In this document: positions 42,932 to 52,317 of the stretch, in pieces
How positions within the stretch are numbered: the first letter of the stretch is position 1
Layout of the letters: every line of letters starts with the position of its first letter
From: Actinomycetota bacterium
GTDB taxonomy: Bacteria; Actinomycetota; CADDZG01; JAHWKV01
Length of the DNA stretch: 64,000 bases
Assembly: GCA_030447305.1 (NCBI GenBank)
Contig: JAUJPC010000005.1
Location: forward strand, 161,497-225,496
Direction of reading: 5' to 3'
Program-made: the position numbers and the translations under genes
The notes under the pieces: generated by a model
Databases searched by the model: none
What the model was told of the DNA's origin: nothing
The model's input: the letters and a program-made list of their open reading frames with translations, nothing else

Positions 42932-43642
42932 TCAGACCGCCTTTTGAAGCAGCAGACGGAACTCCAGGGTTCCGGTTGGCTGGACGGTAACTATGTTGGC
43001 CACGTTGGGAGGTTCGATACCGAAGTCGGCCATCGGGATGGTGAGCGATCCCACCACCTCAATGGTGCCGGAATCAAACTGGGCCTCGACGGGGATCGAT
43101 ACCTGTCGGGTGACGCCATGGATCGTAAGATCGCCGTCAAGCATGAGGTCCATCGGCTCACCCGAACCTATGTCCTCCGGCAGCTCCACAGGCCCCTGGC
43201 TAATGAAGGTTGCGGTGGGAAAACGGTCGGTTTCCAAGCCCCGGTCCCGCAGAGCGTTGTCTCGCCGTGGACTGTCGCTGGTGAGGCTCGTCATGTCGAC
43301 TTCCACGTTGATGTCGGACACCGCGAACTTGCCGTTACCCCCCGAGAGTATGAAGTCTCCGGTGACCTTGGTCGTTCTGCCCACGGCATCGCTGGGCGCA
43401 GGTAGTCGGGCGAGCTTCTCGCGCACCCGATAGCCGGCCTCGGAACCGTCCTGAACCGCCCAACGGCCGACGGGGTCAAACTGATCCGCGCGAGAAGAGG
43501 TGGGTTCCTGATCCTCAGGGTCCTTGAGTCTTACCGGAGCCGGTGCCTCCGGCGTGAAGAAGATCAGGTATCCGGCCCCGAAGCCCGCCACGGCGAGGAC
43601 GGCCAGCGTGCCGGCCAGAGCCTTGCCTTGAGGTGGTTTCAC
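42932..43642 (-). CDS. YceI-family protein, membrane-anchored
   Basis: 236 residues. An N-terminal membrane anchor (ALAGTLAVLAVAGFGAGYLIF) and linker precede a YceI-like lipocalin-type beta barrel (GRWAVQDGSEAGYRVREKL…VTGDFILSGGNGKFAVSDINVEVDMTSLTSDSPRRDNALRDRGLETDRFPTATF). The family binds isoprenoid-type lipids. The 'RDNALRDRGLETDRFPTATF' motif is strongly diagnostic. Its start overlaps the SHOCT gene stop by 4 nt. Confidence 0.88.
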   Translation of the reverse strand: MKPPQGKALAGTLAVLAVAGFGAGYLIFFTPEAPAPVRLKDPEDQEPTSSRADQFDPVGRWAVQDGSEAGYRVREKLARLPAPSDAVGRTTKVTGDFILSGGNGKFAVSDINVEVDMTSLTSDSPRRDNALRDRGLETDRFPTATFISQGPVELPEDIGSGEPMDLMLDGDLTIHGVTRQVSIPVEAQFDSGTIEVVGSLTIPMADFGIEPPNVANIVTVQPTGTLEFRLLLQKAV

Positions 43643-43914
43643 TCGAGATCCCGACGCATCGTCTCGTACTCGTTGCGGGTGATCTCCCCACGGGCGTAAC
43701 GCATCTTGATGACTTCCGTCGGGGTCAGGATTCCGGGGGAAGCGGAAGGGGCCGAGTCGCCGGGGGTGGAGGCGACCGTCGTTTGATCACGATCGCGCTT
43801 GACCAGCATAACGAGATAGACAAGAAGTCCCAGGATCAAAAGCCCAAGGAGAAAGCTGATGCCTCCGGGGAACCACCTGGGTCCGAAGTAGTAGTGCCCC
43901 GGCACGCCACGCAT
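43639..43914 (-). CDS. small membrane protein with SHOCT domain
   Basis: About 91 residues. One membrane segment (ISFLLGLLILGLLVYLVMLV) and a C-terminal SHOCT motif (TEVIKMRYARGEITRNEYETMRRDL). ATG 43914 has GGAGG 8 nt upstream; the ATG at 43956 is less well placed. Overlaps yceI by 4 nt and lies downstream of the two-component genes on the same strand. A similar protein is at 11791. Confidence 0.85.
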   Translation of the reverse strand: MRGVPGHYYFGPRWFPGGISFLLGLLILGLLVYLVMLVKRDRDQTTVASTPGDSAPSASPGILTPTEVIKMRYARGEITRNEYETMRRDLE

Positions 43915-44026
43915 CGTCAAAACCTCCTCTGCCGACGTCGGAATTAGCCCAGGCATAGGTAATCAAACGAGTGTTAAAGCTCTCTGAGGTCAGATTAAGA
44001 ACCGCGTGAGAAAGGTTCGAGGGGTC

Positions 44027-45361
44027 TTAGTCACCCTCCGGCGGAGGCGAGAACGGCAGAACCGGCAGGCTAAGTCGGAACAGGGATCCGCCGCCCTCTG
44101 CCTGCTGGGCAGTAACCGTTCCTCCATGGGCCTCGACGACTCTTCGGACTATGGAAAGTCCCAGGCCGGAGCCCGGCATGGCTCGGGCTTCGGAGGCTCG
44201 GTAGAAGCGATCGAAGATGTGGGGCAGGTCGGCCGGCTCGATCCCCGGGCCGTGATCCCTCACTGTAACGTCGCCGCCCTGCACCTTGACCTCGACGGTG
44301 CCCCCTTCAGGGCTCCACTTCCCGGCGTTGTCGAGCAGGTTGGCCACCGCACGGTCCAGCCGCGACGGCGCCCCACGTACCAGGGCGGGCTTCAGGTGTG
44401 TGGTGAACTCGACCTGCGGCCAGTGGGTGCGGATGCGCTGCACCGCCCGCTCGACCAGCTGATCCAGCCGGATCTCCTCTTCGCCGGCCTCGGGCTCGTC
44501 CCCTCGTGCCAAATCGATCAGATCTCCAACCAGCACGGTGAGCTCCTGGATCTGCACCTTGAGGTCGCTCAACAGCTCTTTACGCTCCTTCTCCGGCAGC
44601 TCGTCCGCCCGGGCAAGCACCTCGATGTTGGTCCTGAGGCTGGTCAACGGGGTTCGCAGCTCGTGAGAGGCGTCGGCGACTAGCTGGCGCTGGGACTTTT
44701 GTGAGTCGTCCAGGGCCTCCAGCATGGAGTTGAAGCTGGTAGCCAGCCGGCCGATCTCATCATTACCTCCCGCGTCGATGCGGTGAGCCGGGCTCCGGGT
44801 CTCGGCGACCCGCTCCGCCCCCTGAGTCAGCCGTTGGACAGGCACAAGCGCAGCCTGAGCTACCATCCGGCCGAGGCCGGCGGCAAGGGCAACGCCGCAC
44901 GCAGCGATCAGGCTGAGGAGCAGTCCCAGCCTTTTCAGGATCAAGTCCACCTCGTCCAGGGGCCGAACCACCATCACCGCCAGGCCCTGGGTGAGCGGAG
45001 CTGTGATCACCCGGACATGGGTACCGCTGACCCGCATGTCGCTGAAGAAGGTTCCGGCCTTACCGGCGGCCACCAGCCTCGCCTGATTCGGAGCGGGAAG
45101 GATGATCGACTCGTTCGAATCCCTCATCACGCCTCCGTCGGCCGTCACGATCTGGGCATATCCGCCGGCCGCCCCCAGCGGAGGCCGGACGTAGTGGGAG
45201 CCCTGGATGCTCTGAAGGTACTCGGCCCGTCGGAGCAGCGCAGTGTCCACCTGGTCCAGCAGCTGTCGCCGCACGGCGAAGTACACGATCACAGAGGACA
45301 GGGCGACTGCGATGGTCACCGCAAGAGCGGCAGAGAGGACCAGCCGGTTGCGAAAGCTCAT
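44027..45361 (-). CDS. sensor histidine kinase (MprB/HisKA type)
   Basis: 444 residues. Two membrane helices ([40 protein letters not shown]) enclose an extracytoplasmic sensor of about 110 residues. HAMP follows (about 168–220), then HisKA with His233 in [15 protein letters not shown], and HATPase ('[15 protein letters not shown]', 'VRDHGPGI', '[18 protein letters not shown]'). Overlaps its response regulator by 4 nt. The MprAB-type pair usually senses envelope stress; here the signal is unknown. Confidence 0.93.
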   Translation of the reverse strand: MSFRNRLVLSAALAVTIAVALSSVIVYFAVRRQLLDQVDTALLRRAEYLQSIQGSHYVRPPLGAAGGYAQIVTADGGVMRDSNESIILPAPNQARLVAAGKAGTFFSDMRVSGTHVRVITAPLTQGLAVMVVRPLDEVDLILKRLGLLLSLIAACGVALAAGLGRMVAQAALVPVQRLTQGAERVAETRSPAHRIDAGGNDEIGRLATSFNSMLEALDDSQKSQRQLVADASHELRTPLTSLRTNIEVLARADELPEKERKELLSDLKVQIQELTVLVGDLIDLARGDEPEAGEEEIRLDQLVERAVQRIRTHWPQVEFTTHLKPALVRGAPSRLDRAVANLLDNAGKWSPEGGTVEVKVQGGDVTVRDHGPGIEPADLPHIFDRFYRASEARAMPGSGLGLSIVRRVVEAHGGTVTAQQAEGGGSLFRLSLPVLPFSPPPEGD

Positions 45362-46029
45362 TGTTCTCTAAGCACGTACCCGACTCCGCGGATCGTGTGG
45401 ATCAGCCGGGGTTCTCCATCGGCCTCCATTTTCCTTCTTAGGTAGCCGATGTAAACCTCCAGAGAGTTAGACTCCGGCCCGAAGTCAAAGCCCCAGACCC
45501 GGTCGAGGATGATTTCGCGGGTCAGCACCCGCCTTGGGTTGCTCAAGAACAGCTCCAGAAGCAAGAACTCCGTGCGGGTGAGCTCCATCGGCCGGTTGCC
45601 TCGTTTCACCTCGCGGGAAACCGTGTCCATGGACAAGTCGGAGAACTTGAGCAGCTGTCCGCCTTCCGGGGAGCTGCGCCGCAGCAGCGCCCGCACCCGG
45701 GCAAGCAGCTCATCAAGGGCAAAAGGCTTCACCAGGTAGTCGTCCGCTCCGGCGTCCAGCCCCTCCACCCGGTTTGCGATTGAGTCCCGGGCGGTGAGCA
45801 TCAGGACCGGAGTGACGTCCCCGGCGGCCCTCAGCCGGCGGCACACCTCAAGGCCGTCGATCCGCGGCATGAGGAGGTCCAGGATCACCAGATCGGGCGA
45901 CGCGACGGCCAGGGACTTGAGAGCTTGGGCGCCGTCAGAGGCCGTGTCGACCTGGTAGCTCTCCAGCTTCAGAGCGCGCTGAACGGCATCACGAACCGCA
46001 GGCTCATCGTCGACCACCAGTATCCGCAT
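45358..46029 (-). CDS. OmpR/MprA-type response regulator
   Basis: 223 residues. Receiver with DD (7–8), phospho-acceptor Asp51 ([13 protein letters not shown]), Thr (LMLTARD) and Lys ([15 protein letters not shown]); winged-helix C-terminus ([31 protein letters not shown]…[13 protein letters not shown]). The gene lies upstream of the kinase, overlapping by 4 nt, so the pair and the two following small genes may be one operon. Confidence 0.94.
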   Translation of the reverse strand: MRILVVDDEPAVRDAVQRALKLESYQVDTASDGAQALKSLAVASPDLVILDLLMPRIDGLEVCRRLRAAGDVTPVLMLTARDSIANRVEGLDAGADDYLVKPFALDELLARVRALLRRSSPEGGQLLKFSDLSMDTVSREVKRGNRPMELTRTEFLLLELFLSNPRRVLTREIILDRVWGFDFGPESNSLEVYIGYLRRKMEADGEPRLIHTIRGVGYVLREQ

Positions 46030-46102
46030 CGCCTCTACTAGCTTGGCACCTCATTTCGAGGGCCGCGCCGTTTGAATGAAGGGCGGGCCTGCCCACCGTC
46101 AA

Positions 46103-47098
46103 TTACAAGAGCGCACCCTGAGAAAAGGGTGAGGCGCCGCTTAGAGGCGCCTTGGAGGAGGGCCTCCAGGCCAGATGCGTACCGAACCAGTCCAGAAGCT
46201 CCTGGTATGCCTCGGTCGCCGCCCGGGCGTTGTATCGCTGGCCGGTGTCGTTGAAGAAGGCGTGGTCGGCCCCCTCGAAGGACAGGATCTTGTGCTCCAG
46301 GCCGGCATCTTTGAGTGCCTTCTCGGCCGTGGCACGGGTCGCGTTCACCCGAGCGTCCAGCTCCGCGTACACCGCGAGCACCGCGGCCTCCGAGCCTGAG
46401 AAGTCGGGGTTGTCGGAGGGGTGCCGTAAAGGGGGCCGCGGCGGCCAGCCTCGGCTCACCGGCATTCAGCATGTTCCAGACCTGGCCGCCTCCGAAGCAA
46501 AAGCCGATCATTCCGAGCTTGGCATTGGGGTTGCGTCTACCGAGCTCATCCAGCCCTGCCTTCATGTCCGCGACAAAGCGCTCTGGCGAAGCCGACCCAA
46601 GGGCGGCCATGGCCCTAGCGTCGTCGTTCAGTGCGGCGGTGCCGCCCTCCTCGGACAGCAGGTCGATGGCCAGAGCGGAATAGCCGTCGCGCGCGAGCCG
46701 GCCCGCGACACTCTTGAAATGGTTCTTCAGCCCCCGGTTCTCGTGGATCACTAGCACGGCACCCTTGGGTTCCCCGGCTGGGGCATAGGCGCCGAACAGG
46801 TTGCCCCTGGGTCCGGAGAATGTGATGTCCTGCGCGGCAACCGCCCCCGAGGCCGGATCATCTGTGGCGCGAGGAGAGGCCGATGCGGTGGCCGGGCGGA
46901 TGCGGTCGCCTGAGGCCGGTTCTCGGCGTCTTGGGCGCATGCGGCCAGCAGACTGGAAGCCGCCACCGCCTGCACGCCCATCAATCCAAGGCGCCGGAGC
47001 GCCTCCCGCCGGCTGATCAGACCGTCGGCGTAGTCGATGCCGACTTCTTCGACGAGGTACTTTTTGTGCTCAGTCCGGTCCAATTCCGTCTCTTCCAT
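46103..47098 (-). pseudogene. dienelactone hydrolase-family protein with Tat-type signal, two frameshifts
   Basis: Three frame segments read as one protein. The N-terminal part from ATG 47098 ('LISRREALRRLGLMGVQAVAASSLLAACAQ') is a Tat/lipoprotein-type signal. Next frame: 'ITFSGPRGNLFGAYAPAGEPKGAVLVIHENRGL…LGMIGFCFGGGQVW' with the nucleophile Cys of dienelactone hydrolases. Third frame: 'AAVLAVYAELDARVNATRATAEKALKDAGLEHKILSFEGADHAFFND' with the Asp and His of the triad. The shifts, near 46890–46915 and 46420–46445, are opposite in sign, so the end frame matches the start frame. The catalytic order is otherwise complete. Gene decay or sequence error. Confidence 0.78.
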
Positions 47099-47198
47099 GA
47101 CCGATCGGCAGGGAACCTTGTGAGAGCTGCGTGTCGGTCCCACCTTTTCACGGGTAACTGAAAACTGCCTTAAAGGAAGAGGGCGCGAACAGCTGCCG

Positions 47199-47529
47199 TC
47201 AGCCGGTGGAGCCTCCGGTCTCGGAGCTGATCCAGCTGAGATAGCCGGCGCTTCCCATCGAGATCGGCGAAGCAGTTATCTCAGGAGTCTCATACGTGTG
47301 CGGTGCGGATGAATGCTTCCAGCGCCGAATAGGTGGTGGCAGTGGTCTTCATCAGGCACAGCCACTCCCGGGCTTCTTCCACCTCGCCGTTCCACCAGTA
47401 GGTGCTCTCAATGGGCCCTAGGACCTGAACGCAGGCAGCAAGCCTCGCCTGGACTATCGATCGCGCTAGTTGCCGAGCGTGCGATTGCGACTCGGTGGTG
47501 GTTGTCACCTGCAGATATACGTCGGCCAT
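47199..47529 (-). pseudogene. cutA: CutA1-family divalent-ion tolerance protein, frameshifted near the C-terminus
   Basis: ATG 47529 starts a clear CutA: 'DVYLQVTTTTESQSHARQLARSIVQARLAACVQVLGPIESTYWWNGEVEEAREWLCLMKTT…ALEAFIRTAHV', then a stop at 47290. In the next frame the family's C-terminus continues (YETPEITASPISMGSAGYLSWISSETGG), ending at 47199. A one-base insertion near 47296–47305 explains the split. CutA1 is a small conserved trimeric protein. Only the last ~30 residues are out of frame. Confidence 0.8.
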
Positions 47530-47681
47530 TTTCTTGGGCTCCCGGTCAGGTCCAAGTTCGACTATTCCCGAAGGAGTAGCGTCTGACTTTTGACAGTGGT
47601 AGCGGCTCCTCCCGCCAATCCTTTCATCCCCCTCGTTCCGTTTTCGGACGCGAAAGGAACAATGGCGCTGCAATAGGATGC

Positions 47682-48974
47682 TTAGACCACGGCATCACCC
47701 CACCAGGTCCTCCAGGCTTGCGGATCTTTGGCAAGCACTCTCAATGCCAGCAGGTTGTTGGCGCCGGCTCTGGACCATGAGCGCATGCCCTGGCGCTTGA
47801 ACCTTCGGGCCACCACCAGGTCGACCGAGTGCTCAATCACCCCCGATCCACGGGGGGCCATCTGGGGGAGTGTCCGGCTTCCCGCAACCGCAGGTAGGTC
47901 TGCAGGGCGGCCGCTCCCCGGTGGAAGTACCCCATCAGGTTCCTCCCAGCCTCGGGGTCGATCAGACCGTTGGTGAGGCAGTGTCGAAGGCTTGTGCCCA
48001 AAGCATCGAGGTTGTTCTCGGCCACCCAACTCCACCAGCGTGCTGCCCGCTCGGGATCTCTGGCGGCCTCGGTGATCTTCTGTTTGCCGTGGAAGTGATC
48101 CAGTTGCCAGGCGGTCGGGGCTACCCAGTCCGGAGCTATCTGCCCGCACCAGCCGGCACCGTCGGAGACCATGAACACCTCCTTGGCCTTTGAGATGCCG
48201 CTGGAGCGTTCGGCCCGGACGTAGAAGCCCTGTCCGAACAGGTCGACCTTGTCACAGGTGGCGAAGTAGCCCTTGCCGTCCAGCAGGTAGCGGGATGGGC
48301 TGCAGTCTCAGACTCGAGATGGGCGCCGGTCCACCACACCCCGAGTTTGACCTCCACCGGTCCATCCCTGGTGCGGATGAAGGTTCCGTCGACGCGGTGG
48401 AGACGATTGCCGGTGCTTTGCCTCGGGCAGCCGGCAGCTCTCATCTTGAAACAACCGGTCCCGCTGCTCGGACCATGAACCCAAAAGCTGGGCGCCCGCC
48501 TGCTGCACCCAACCCCAGACCCTGCGGTGGTCCACCTTGCAGCCGATCATCTGGGAGAGCAGGCCGGCTGCCTGACGGTAAGGGTGCGCCTGCGCCAAAA
48601 GTGCTGCCTTGGCTCTTACCCAAGGTGAGCATGGGTACCCAGGGGTAAGTCCCAAAGCCTTGTCCAACGCCACACCCGTACCCTTGGGGACCTCTGGTCT
48701 GCTAGCGGTGAAATCGCAGCTCTCCAAACCGGCAAACCAGATAACGCCGCCGGCGTCGCTGACGAACCTGCCTACCGTCGGCCAGCAGCTGATGCTCGAT
48801 GAGATCGAAAGCCTGCTTGAGCAGTTGCCGGCCCGCCACCATCAAAGCTTTGAAGATAGCTTTTTCCAGCGCGGCCAGCGTTGGATGCTTGGGCCAGGGC
48901 ACTTCAATCGTTATCGTCAGCTTAGGCACGTGGCGTCTCCTCATTCCGCAAGTTTGAGAAACGCTACGTGCCAC
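47682..48974 (-). pseudogene. degenerate ISLre2/UPF0236-like transposase
   Basis: At least five frame segments, from 48974 down to 47682, together resemble an ISLre2 (UPF0236) transposase. They include the N-terminal 'LTITIEVPWPKHPTLAALEKAIFKALMVAGRQLLKQAFDLIE', the central helical 'PGYPCSPWVRAKAALLAQAHPYRQAAGLLSQMIG', the first catalytic Asp in 'HRVDGTFIRTRDGPVEVKLGVWWTG', 'DGAGWCGQIAPDWVAPTAWQLDHFH', and the C-terminal 'GSGVIEHSVDLVVARRFKRQGMRSWSRAGANNLLALR'. Several frame changes make it nonfunctional as written. Terminal repeats were not recognisable. Confidence 0.75.
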
Positions 48975-49170
48975 CTTTCATCAAAGACCGGATTTGGTGG
49001 CTACTGTCGCGGGGGCGACGCTACCTCCAGTGCCAGTGGACTTGCCGGAGCAAGGGTTCCCCGCTAGACTCAAAGGTCCGGAATTGAGCCTCAGTTGCCG
49101 GCCACCCCCCCCAGCCTCAGGGACTTTCGTCACACTGGGATCGCGAAGGGGAACTCGTTTGAACGTTTTC

Positions 49171-49516
49171 ATGTCCGATGAGTCGGACTGTGGTTACTTC
49201 TCTGTGGGATCCAGGGCTCTGCCGTTCCGGCTTGCCTGTACCTTAAGGGAGAGTTGGACCTAGGGTCGGCTCAGCTGGTCGACGACGCTGTCATGCAGCT
49301 GGAGCTGCAGCCAGCCCGATCGTAATCGACATGAGGGCGGTGTCGTTCATGGACTGCTCCGGACTCTCCGTCTTGGTGGGCGCCTACAACCGCGCCTGCC
49401 GTGACGACCGGGAATTCTTCATCACCAATGCCCAGCCGGCCGTCCGCCGGATATTTGGCCTGACCGGCTGCAGGGACATGCTTGCGGATCCCGTCCGGGA
49501 GACGCTGAAGGCGTAG
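49171..49516 (+). pseudogene. STAS-domain protein (anti-anti-sigma-like), frameshifted
   Basis: The best-preserved part is the last frame (49331–49516): 'MRAVSFMDCSGLSVLVGAYNRACRDDREFFITNAQPAVRRIFGLTGCRDML', with the conserved DCSGL serine site of STAS domains. The preceding segment 'CLYLKGELDLGSAQLVDDAVMQLELQPAR' lies in another frame and joins it if one base is restored at about 49318 (cga-atc-gta-atc-gac gives RIVID). A third segment with the N-terminus (SDESDCGYFSVGS) is one more base off. Two probable one-base deletions. It lies directly downstream of the degenerate transposase. Confidence 0.7.
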
Positions 49517-49537
49517 ATCCCTCCCTACAATGGGCGG

Positions 49538-51064
49538 GTGCGCAAAGTTCTAACTCCCTATCAGATGGCCACGGCCGACAAGGCCGCGGCCCTTTCCGGT
49601 ATCCCAACCTGGGACCTAATGGACAACGCCGGCAGGGCGGTGGGCAGGACCGCAGTTCAGGCGATGGGCGGCACCTACGGCCGCCGGATCACGGTTGTCT
49701 GCGGCAAGGGAAACAACGCGGGCGACGGTTTCGTAGCCGCAGCCTATCTGGGGACTCGCGGAGCGATGTGCAATGTCGTCCTCCTCGCGGACCCGGGCGA
49801 GCTGAAAGGGGACGCCCTCCACGCCTACGAACGGATGCGCGGACCCGGCGTGCGGACCCGGCGATACGACGCCGCCGGCCTGGCGAGGGAGCTCAAGCGC
49901 TCCGATCTGGTGCTGGATGCAATGGTCGGCACCGGATTCTCGGGGGCCTTGGAGGGAGCGATGGCGGAAGCCGCCGCCGCAATCAACGACGGTCCGGCGC
50001 CGGTCGTTGCGGTCGACATACCATCAGGGGTCGATGGGAGAACGGGTCAGGTGTCCGGCCAGGCGGTCAGGGCCGCCAGAACCGTCACCCTGGCAGCGCT
50101 GAAGCCCGGGTTGCTCCTGCAGCCGGGTGCTCAACACGCCGGTGAGGTGGTGGTCGCGGACATCGGAATACCGGACGAGTTGATGGAAGCCGGCCTCAGT
50201 CTGGTGGGCGGGGAAGACCTGCGGAGCGTGATACCCCCACGCCTGGTCACCGCTCACAAGCGCAGCGTCGGCAAGGTGCTGGTAGTGGCCGGTTCGGTCT
50301 CCATGGCCGGCGCAGTGGCGCTTACTGCCGCCGGGGCTCTGCGTGCCGGAGCCGGCCTGGTCCGCATGGCGGTGCCGGAAGCGATCCGGTCCCAGGTGGG
50401 GCCCCTGGTCATCGAGGCGCTTACCGCAGGAATGCCGGGCACACCCGGAGGCGCCTTCAGCCTTGAGGCGGTCCCCAACGTGGTGGACCTCGCTGCCCAG
50501 ATGCAGGTAGTGGCTCTGGGGCCTGGAATTGGGAAGGATACCGAGACGATGAAATTCGTGGATGAGGTTCTGGGGCAGGTGGACCGGCCGGTGGTGCTGG
50601 ATGCCGATGCCATCTCGGTGTTTCAGGACAACCCCGAGGGCCTGCGCACCAGGCAGGCGCCGACCATTCTGACGCCGCATTCCGGAGAGCTCGGAAGAGT
50701 TCTCGGCAGACCGGCGGCCGAGATCGACACCGACCGCATCTCGGCCGCCCGGGAGGCCGCCGAGCGCACCGGTGCGGTCGTCTTGCTCAAGGGCTTCCGG
50801 ACGGTCGTGGCCCGGCCGGACGGCCGTGCCGCCCTGGTAGACGCCGGAGGCCCGGTGCTGGCCACCGGAGGAAGTGGCGATGTGCTGACGGGGGTTATAG
50901 CGGCCCTGGCTGCAGTCACCGACCCGTTCACCGCCGCCTGGGCCGGGGCGTGCCTGCATGGGCTGGCCGGCGAGACGCTGGCCGAATGGATGGGGGATCG
51001 CGGCGTGGTCGCCGGCGACCTGCTGAAGGCCCTCCCGCTGGTGATACGGCAGGCTACCTCATGA
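49538..51064 (+). CDS. nnr: bifunctional NAD(P)H-hydrate epimerase / ADP-dependent dehydratase
   Basis: 508 residues. N-terminal epimerase domain (about 1–205: 'ADKAAALSGIPTWDLMDNAGRAVGRTAVQAM', 'CGKGNNAGDGFVAA', 'VDIPSGVDGRTG'), then ADP-dependent dehydratase domain (about 225–508: 'HKRSVGKVLVVAGS', 'VVLDADAIS', 'ILTPHSGELGRV', 'ATGGSGDVLTG'). It repairs damaged NADHX and NADPHX: the first domain epimerises, the second dehydrates. Start GTG 49538. Overlaps alr by 4 nt. Complete, in contrast to the broken genes just upstream. Confidence 0.94.
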   Translation: MRKVLTPYQMATADKAAALSGIPTWDLMDNAGRAVGRTAVQAMGGTYGRRITVVCGKGNNAGDGFVAAAYLGTRGAMCNVVLLADPGELKGDALHAYERMRGPGVRTRRYDAAGLARELKRSDLVLDAMVGTGFSGALEGAMAEAAAAINDGPAPVVAVDIPSGVDGRTGQVSGQAVRAARTVTLAALKPGLLLQPGAQHAGEVVVADIGIPDELMEAGLSLVGGEDLRSVIPPRLVTAHKRSVGKVLVVAGSVSMAGAVALTAAGALRAGAGLVRMAVPEAIRSQVGPLVIEALTAGMPGTPGGAFSLEAVPNVVDLAAQMQVVALGPGIGKDTETMKFVDEVLGQVDRPVVLDADAISVFQDNPEGLRTRQAPTILTPHSGELGRVLGRPAAEIDTDRISAAREAAERTGAVVLLKGFRTVVARPDGRAALVDAGGPVLATGGSGDVLTGVIAALAAVTDPFTAAWAGACLHGLAGETLAEWMGDRGVVAGDLLKALPLVIRQATS

Positions 51065-52191
51065 CCGAAGACATCTCGACCGAGGCGCTCGCCCTGTGGG
51101 CCGAGGTTGATCTCGGCTGTATCCGGCGCAACATCTCCCGCATCAAGGGGCTTCTCAGCCCCGGAACGTCGTTGCTGGCCGTGGTCAAGGCCAACGCTTA
51201 CGGCCACGGGGAGGTCGAGGTCGCCGGGGCGGCCATCGAGGGGGGCGCCGACTGGCTGGGAGTTGCGCGTGTGGAGGAAGGAGTGGCCCTGCGGAGGGCC
51301 GGCTTCGACCGTCCGATTCTTCTTCTGGCCCAGCCTCCGCTTAGTGCTCTGGCAGCGGCCGCCGAGCACAACCTCACTCCAACCATCTACACCGAGGAGG
51401 CGGCCCGGGCATGGGCGGACCAGGCGGTCGGAGGTCGGCGTCTGCGGTGCCATCTGAAGGTAGACACCGGCATGCACCGTTACGGGGTGCCCTACGATCG
51501 GGCGGAGACCTTCGTCGACCTGCTTCGTTCTTTGAACGGGGTGGAGCTGGAGGGCATCTGGACCCACTTCGCGGTCGCCGAGGAGGTCTCCAACTCCTTC
51601 ACCTCTCAGCAGCACAAGCTGTTCTTGGAGCTCCTCGAGAGCCTGGGACCCAAGATCGATGGACTGATACGCCACATGTCCAACTCCGCCGGGACCCTGA
51701 CGCTGCCAGAGGCGCATCTCGACCTGGTGAGAGCGGGTATCGCTACCTACGGGATCTACCCATCGCCGGCTTTGGCGCACACCGTGGAGCTGGAGCCCGT
51801 GATGAGCCTCAAGTCCCGAGTGGGGCTGGTGAAGCGGCTTCCCGCAGGAGAGTCGATCTCCTACGGCCAGCGCTACACGCTCAGCCGGGACGGTCTGGTG
51901 GCGACGGTTCCCTGCGGGTACGCCGACGGCCTGCGGCGGTCGCTGAGCAACAACGGGGAGGTGCTCATTCGGGGCAAGCGCTACGGCATCTGCGGGACCA
52001 TCACCATGGACCATTTCTTGGTGGATGCGGGAGACGATTCCCTGGAGGCTGGGGACGAGGTCGTCATCCTGGGCCGCCAGGGCGGGGACCAGATAACCGC
52101 TCAGGAGATGGCCGACAAGCTGGGGACGATTCCCTACGAAGTGGTGTGCGGAATCAGTGCCCGGGTGCGTCGGGTCTATCTGGACCGCTAG
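51061..52191 (+). CDS. alr: alanine racemase
   Basis: 376 residues from ATG 51061 (ATGA overlap with nnr). PLP-binding Lys43 in AVVKANAYGHG and the second catalytic Tyr in 'SISYGQRYT', plus 'CHLKVDTGMHRYGV' and 'MDHFLVDAG'. Makes D-alanine for peptidoglycan. The nnr–alr–tsaE–tsaB–rimI–tsaD order is a conserved actinobacterial arrangement. The frame is open upstream to 50950, but that is nnr sequence. Confidence 0.95.
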   Translation: MTEDISTEALALWAEVDLGCIRRNISRIKGLLSPGTSLLAVVKANAYGHGEVEVAGAAIEGGADWLGVARVEEGVALRRAGFDRPILLLAQPPLSALAAAAEHNLTPTIYTEEAARAWADQAVGGRRLRCHLKVDTGMHRYGVPYDRAETFVDLLRSLNGVELEGIWTHFAVAEEVSNSFTSQQHKLFLELLESLGPKIDGLIRHMSNSAGTLTLPEAHLDLVRAGIATYGIYPSPALAHTVELEPVMSLKSRVGLVKRLPAGESISYGQRYTLSRDGLVATVPCGYADGLRRSLSNNGEVLIRGKRYGICGTITMDHFLVDAGDDSLEAGDEVVILGRQGGDQITAQEMADKLGTIPYEVVCGISARVRRVYLDR

Positions 52192-52317
52192 GCGATTCCG
52201 GGCAGTTCTGGGGCGGCTCCATCCGCCTGTGCAGTAGGTATCATGAAGCTGAAGGGGCGGGGACCGTGTGGCGCCGCGCCCTTAAACAAGTTTCGGTCCG
52301 TTGGGGGGTAGCTCTTG

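Noticed and set aside
50623..52014. 463-codon leftward frame opposite nnr and alr
   Set aside because: Both nnr and alr are complete and diagnostic on the plus strand; the antisense frame has no family features.
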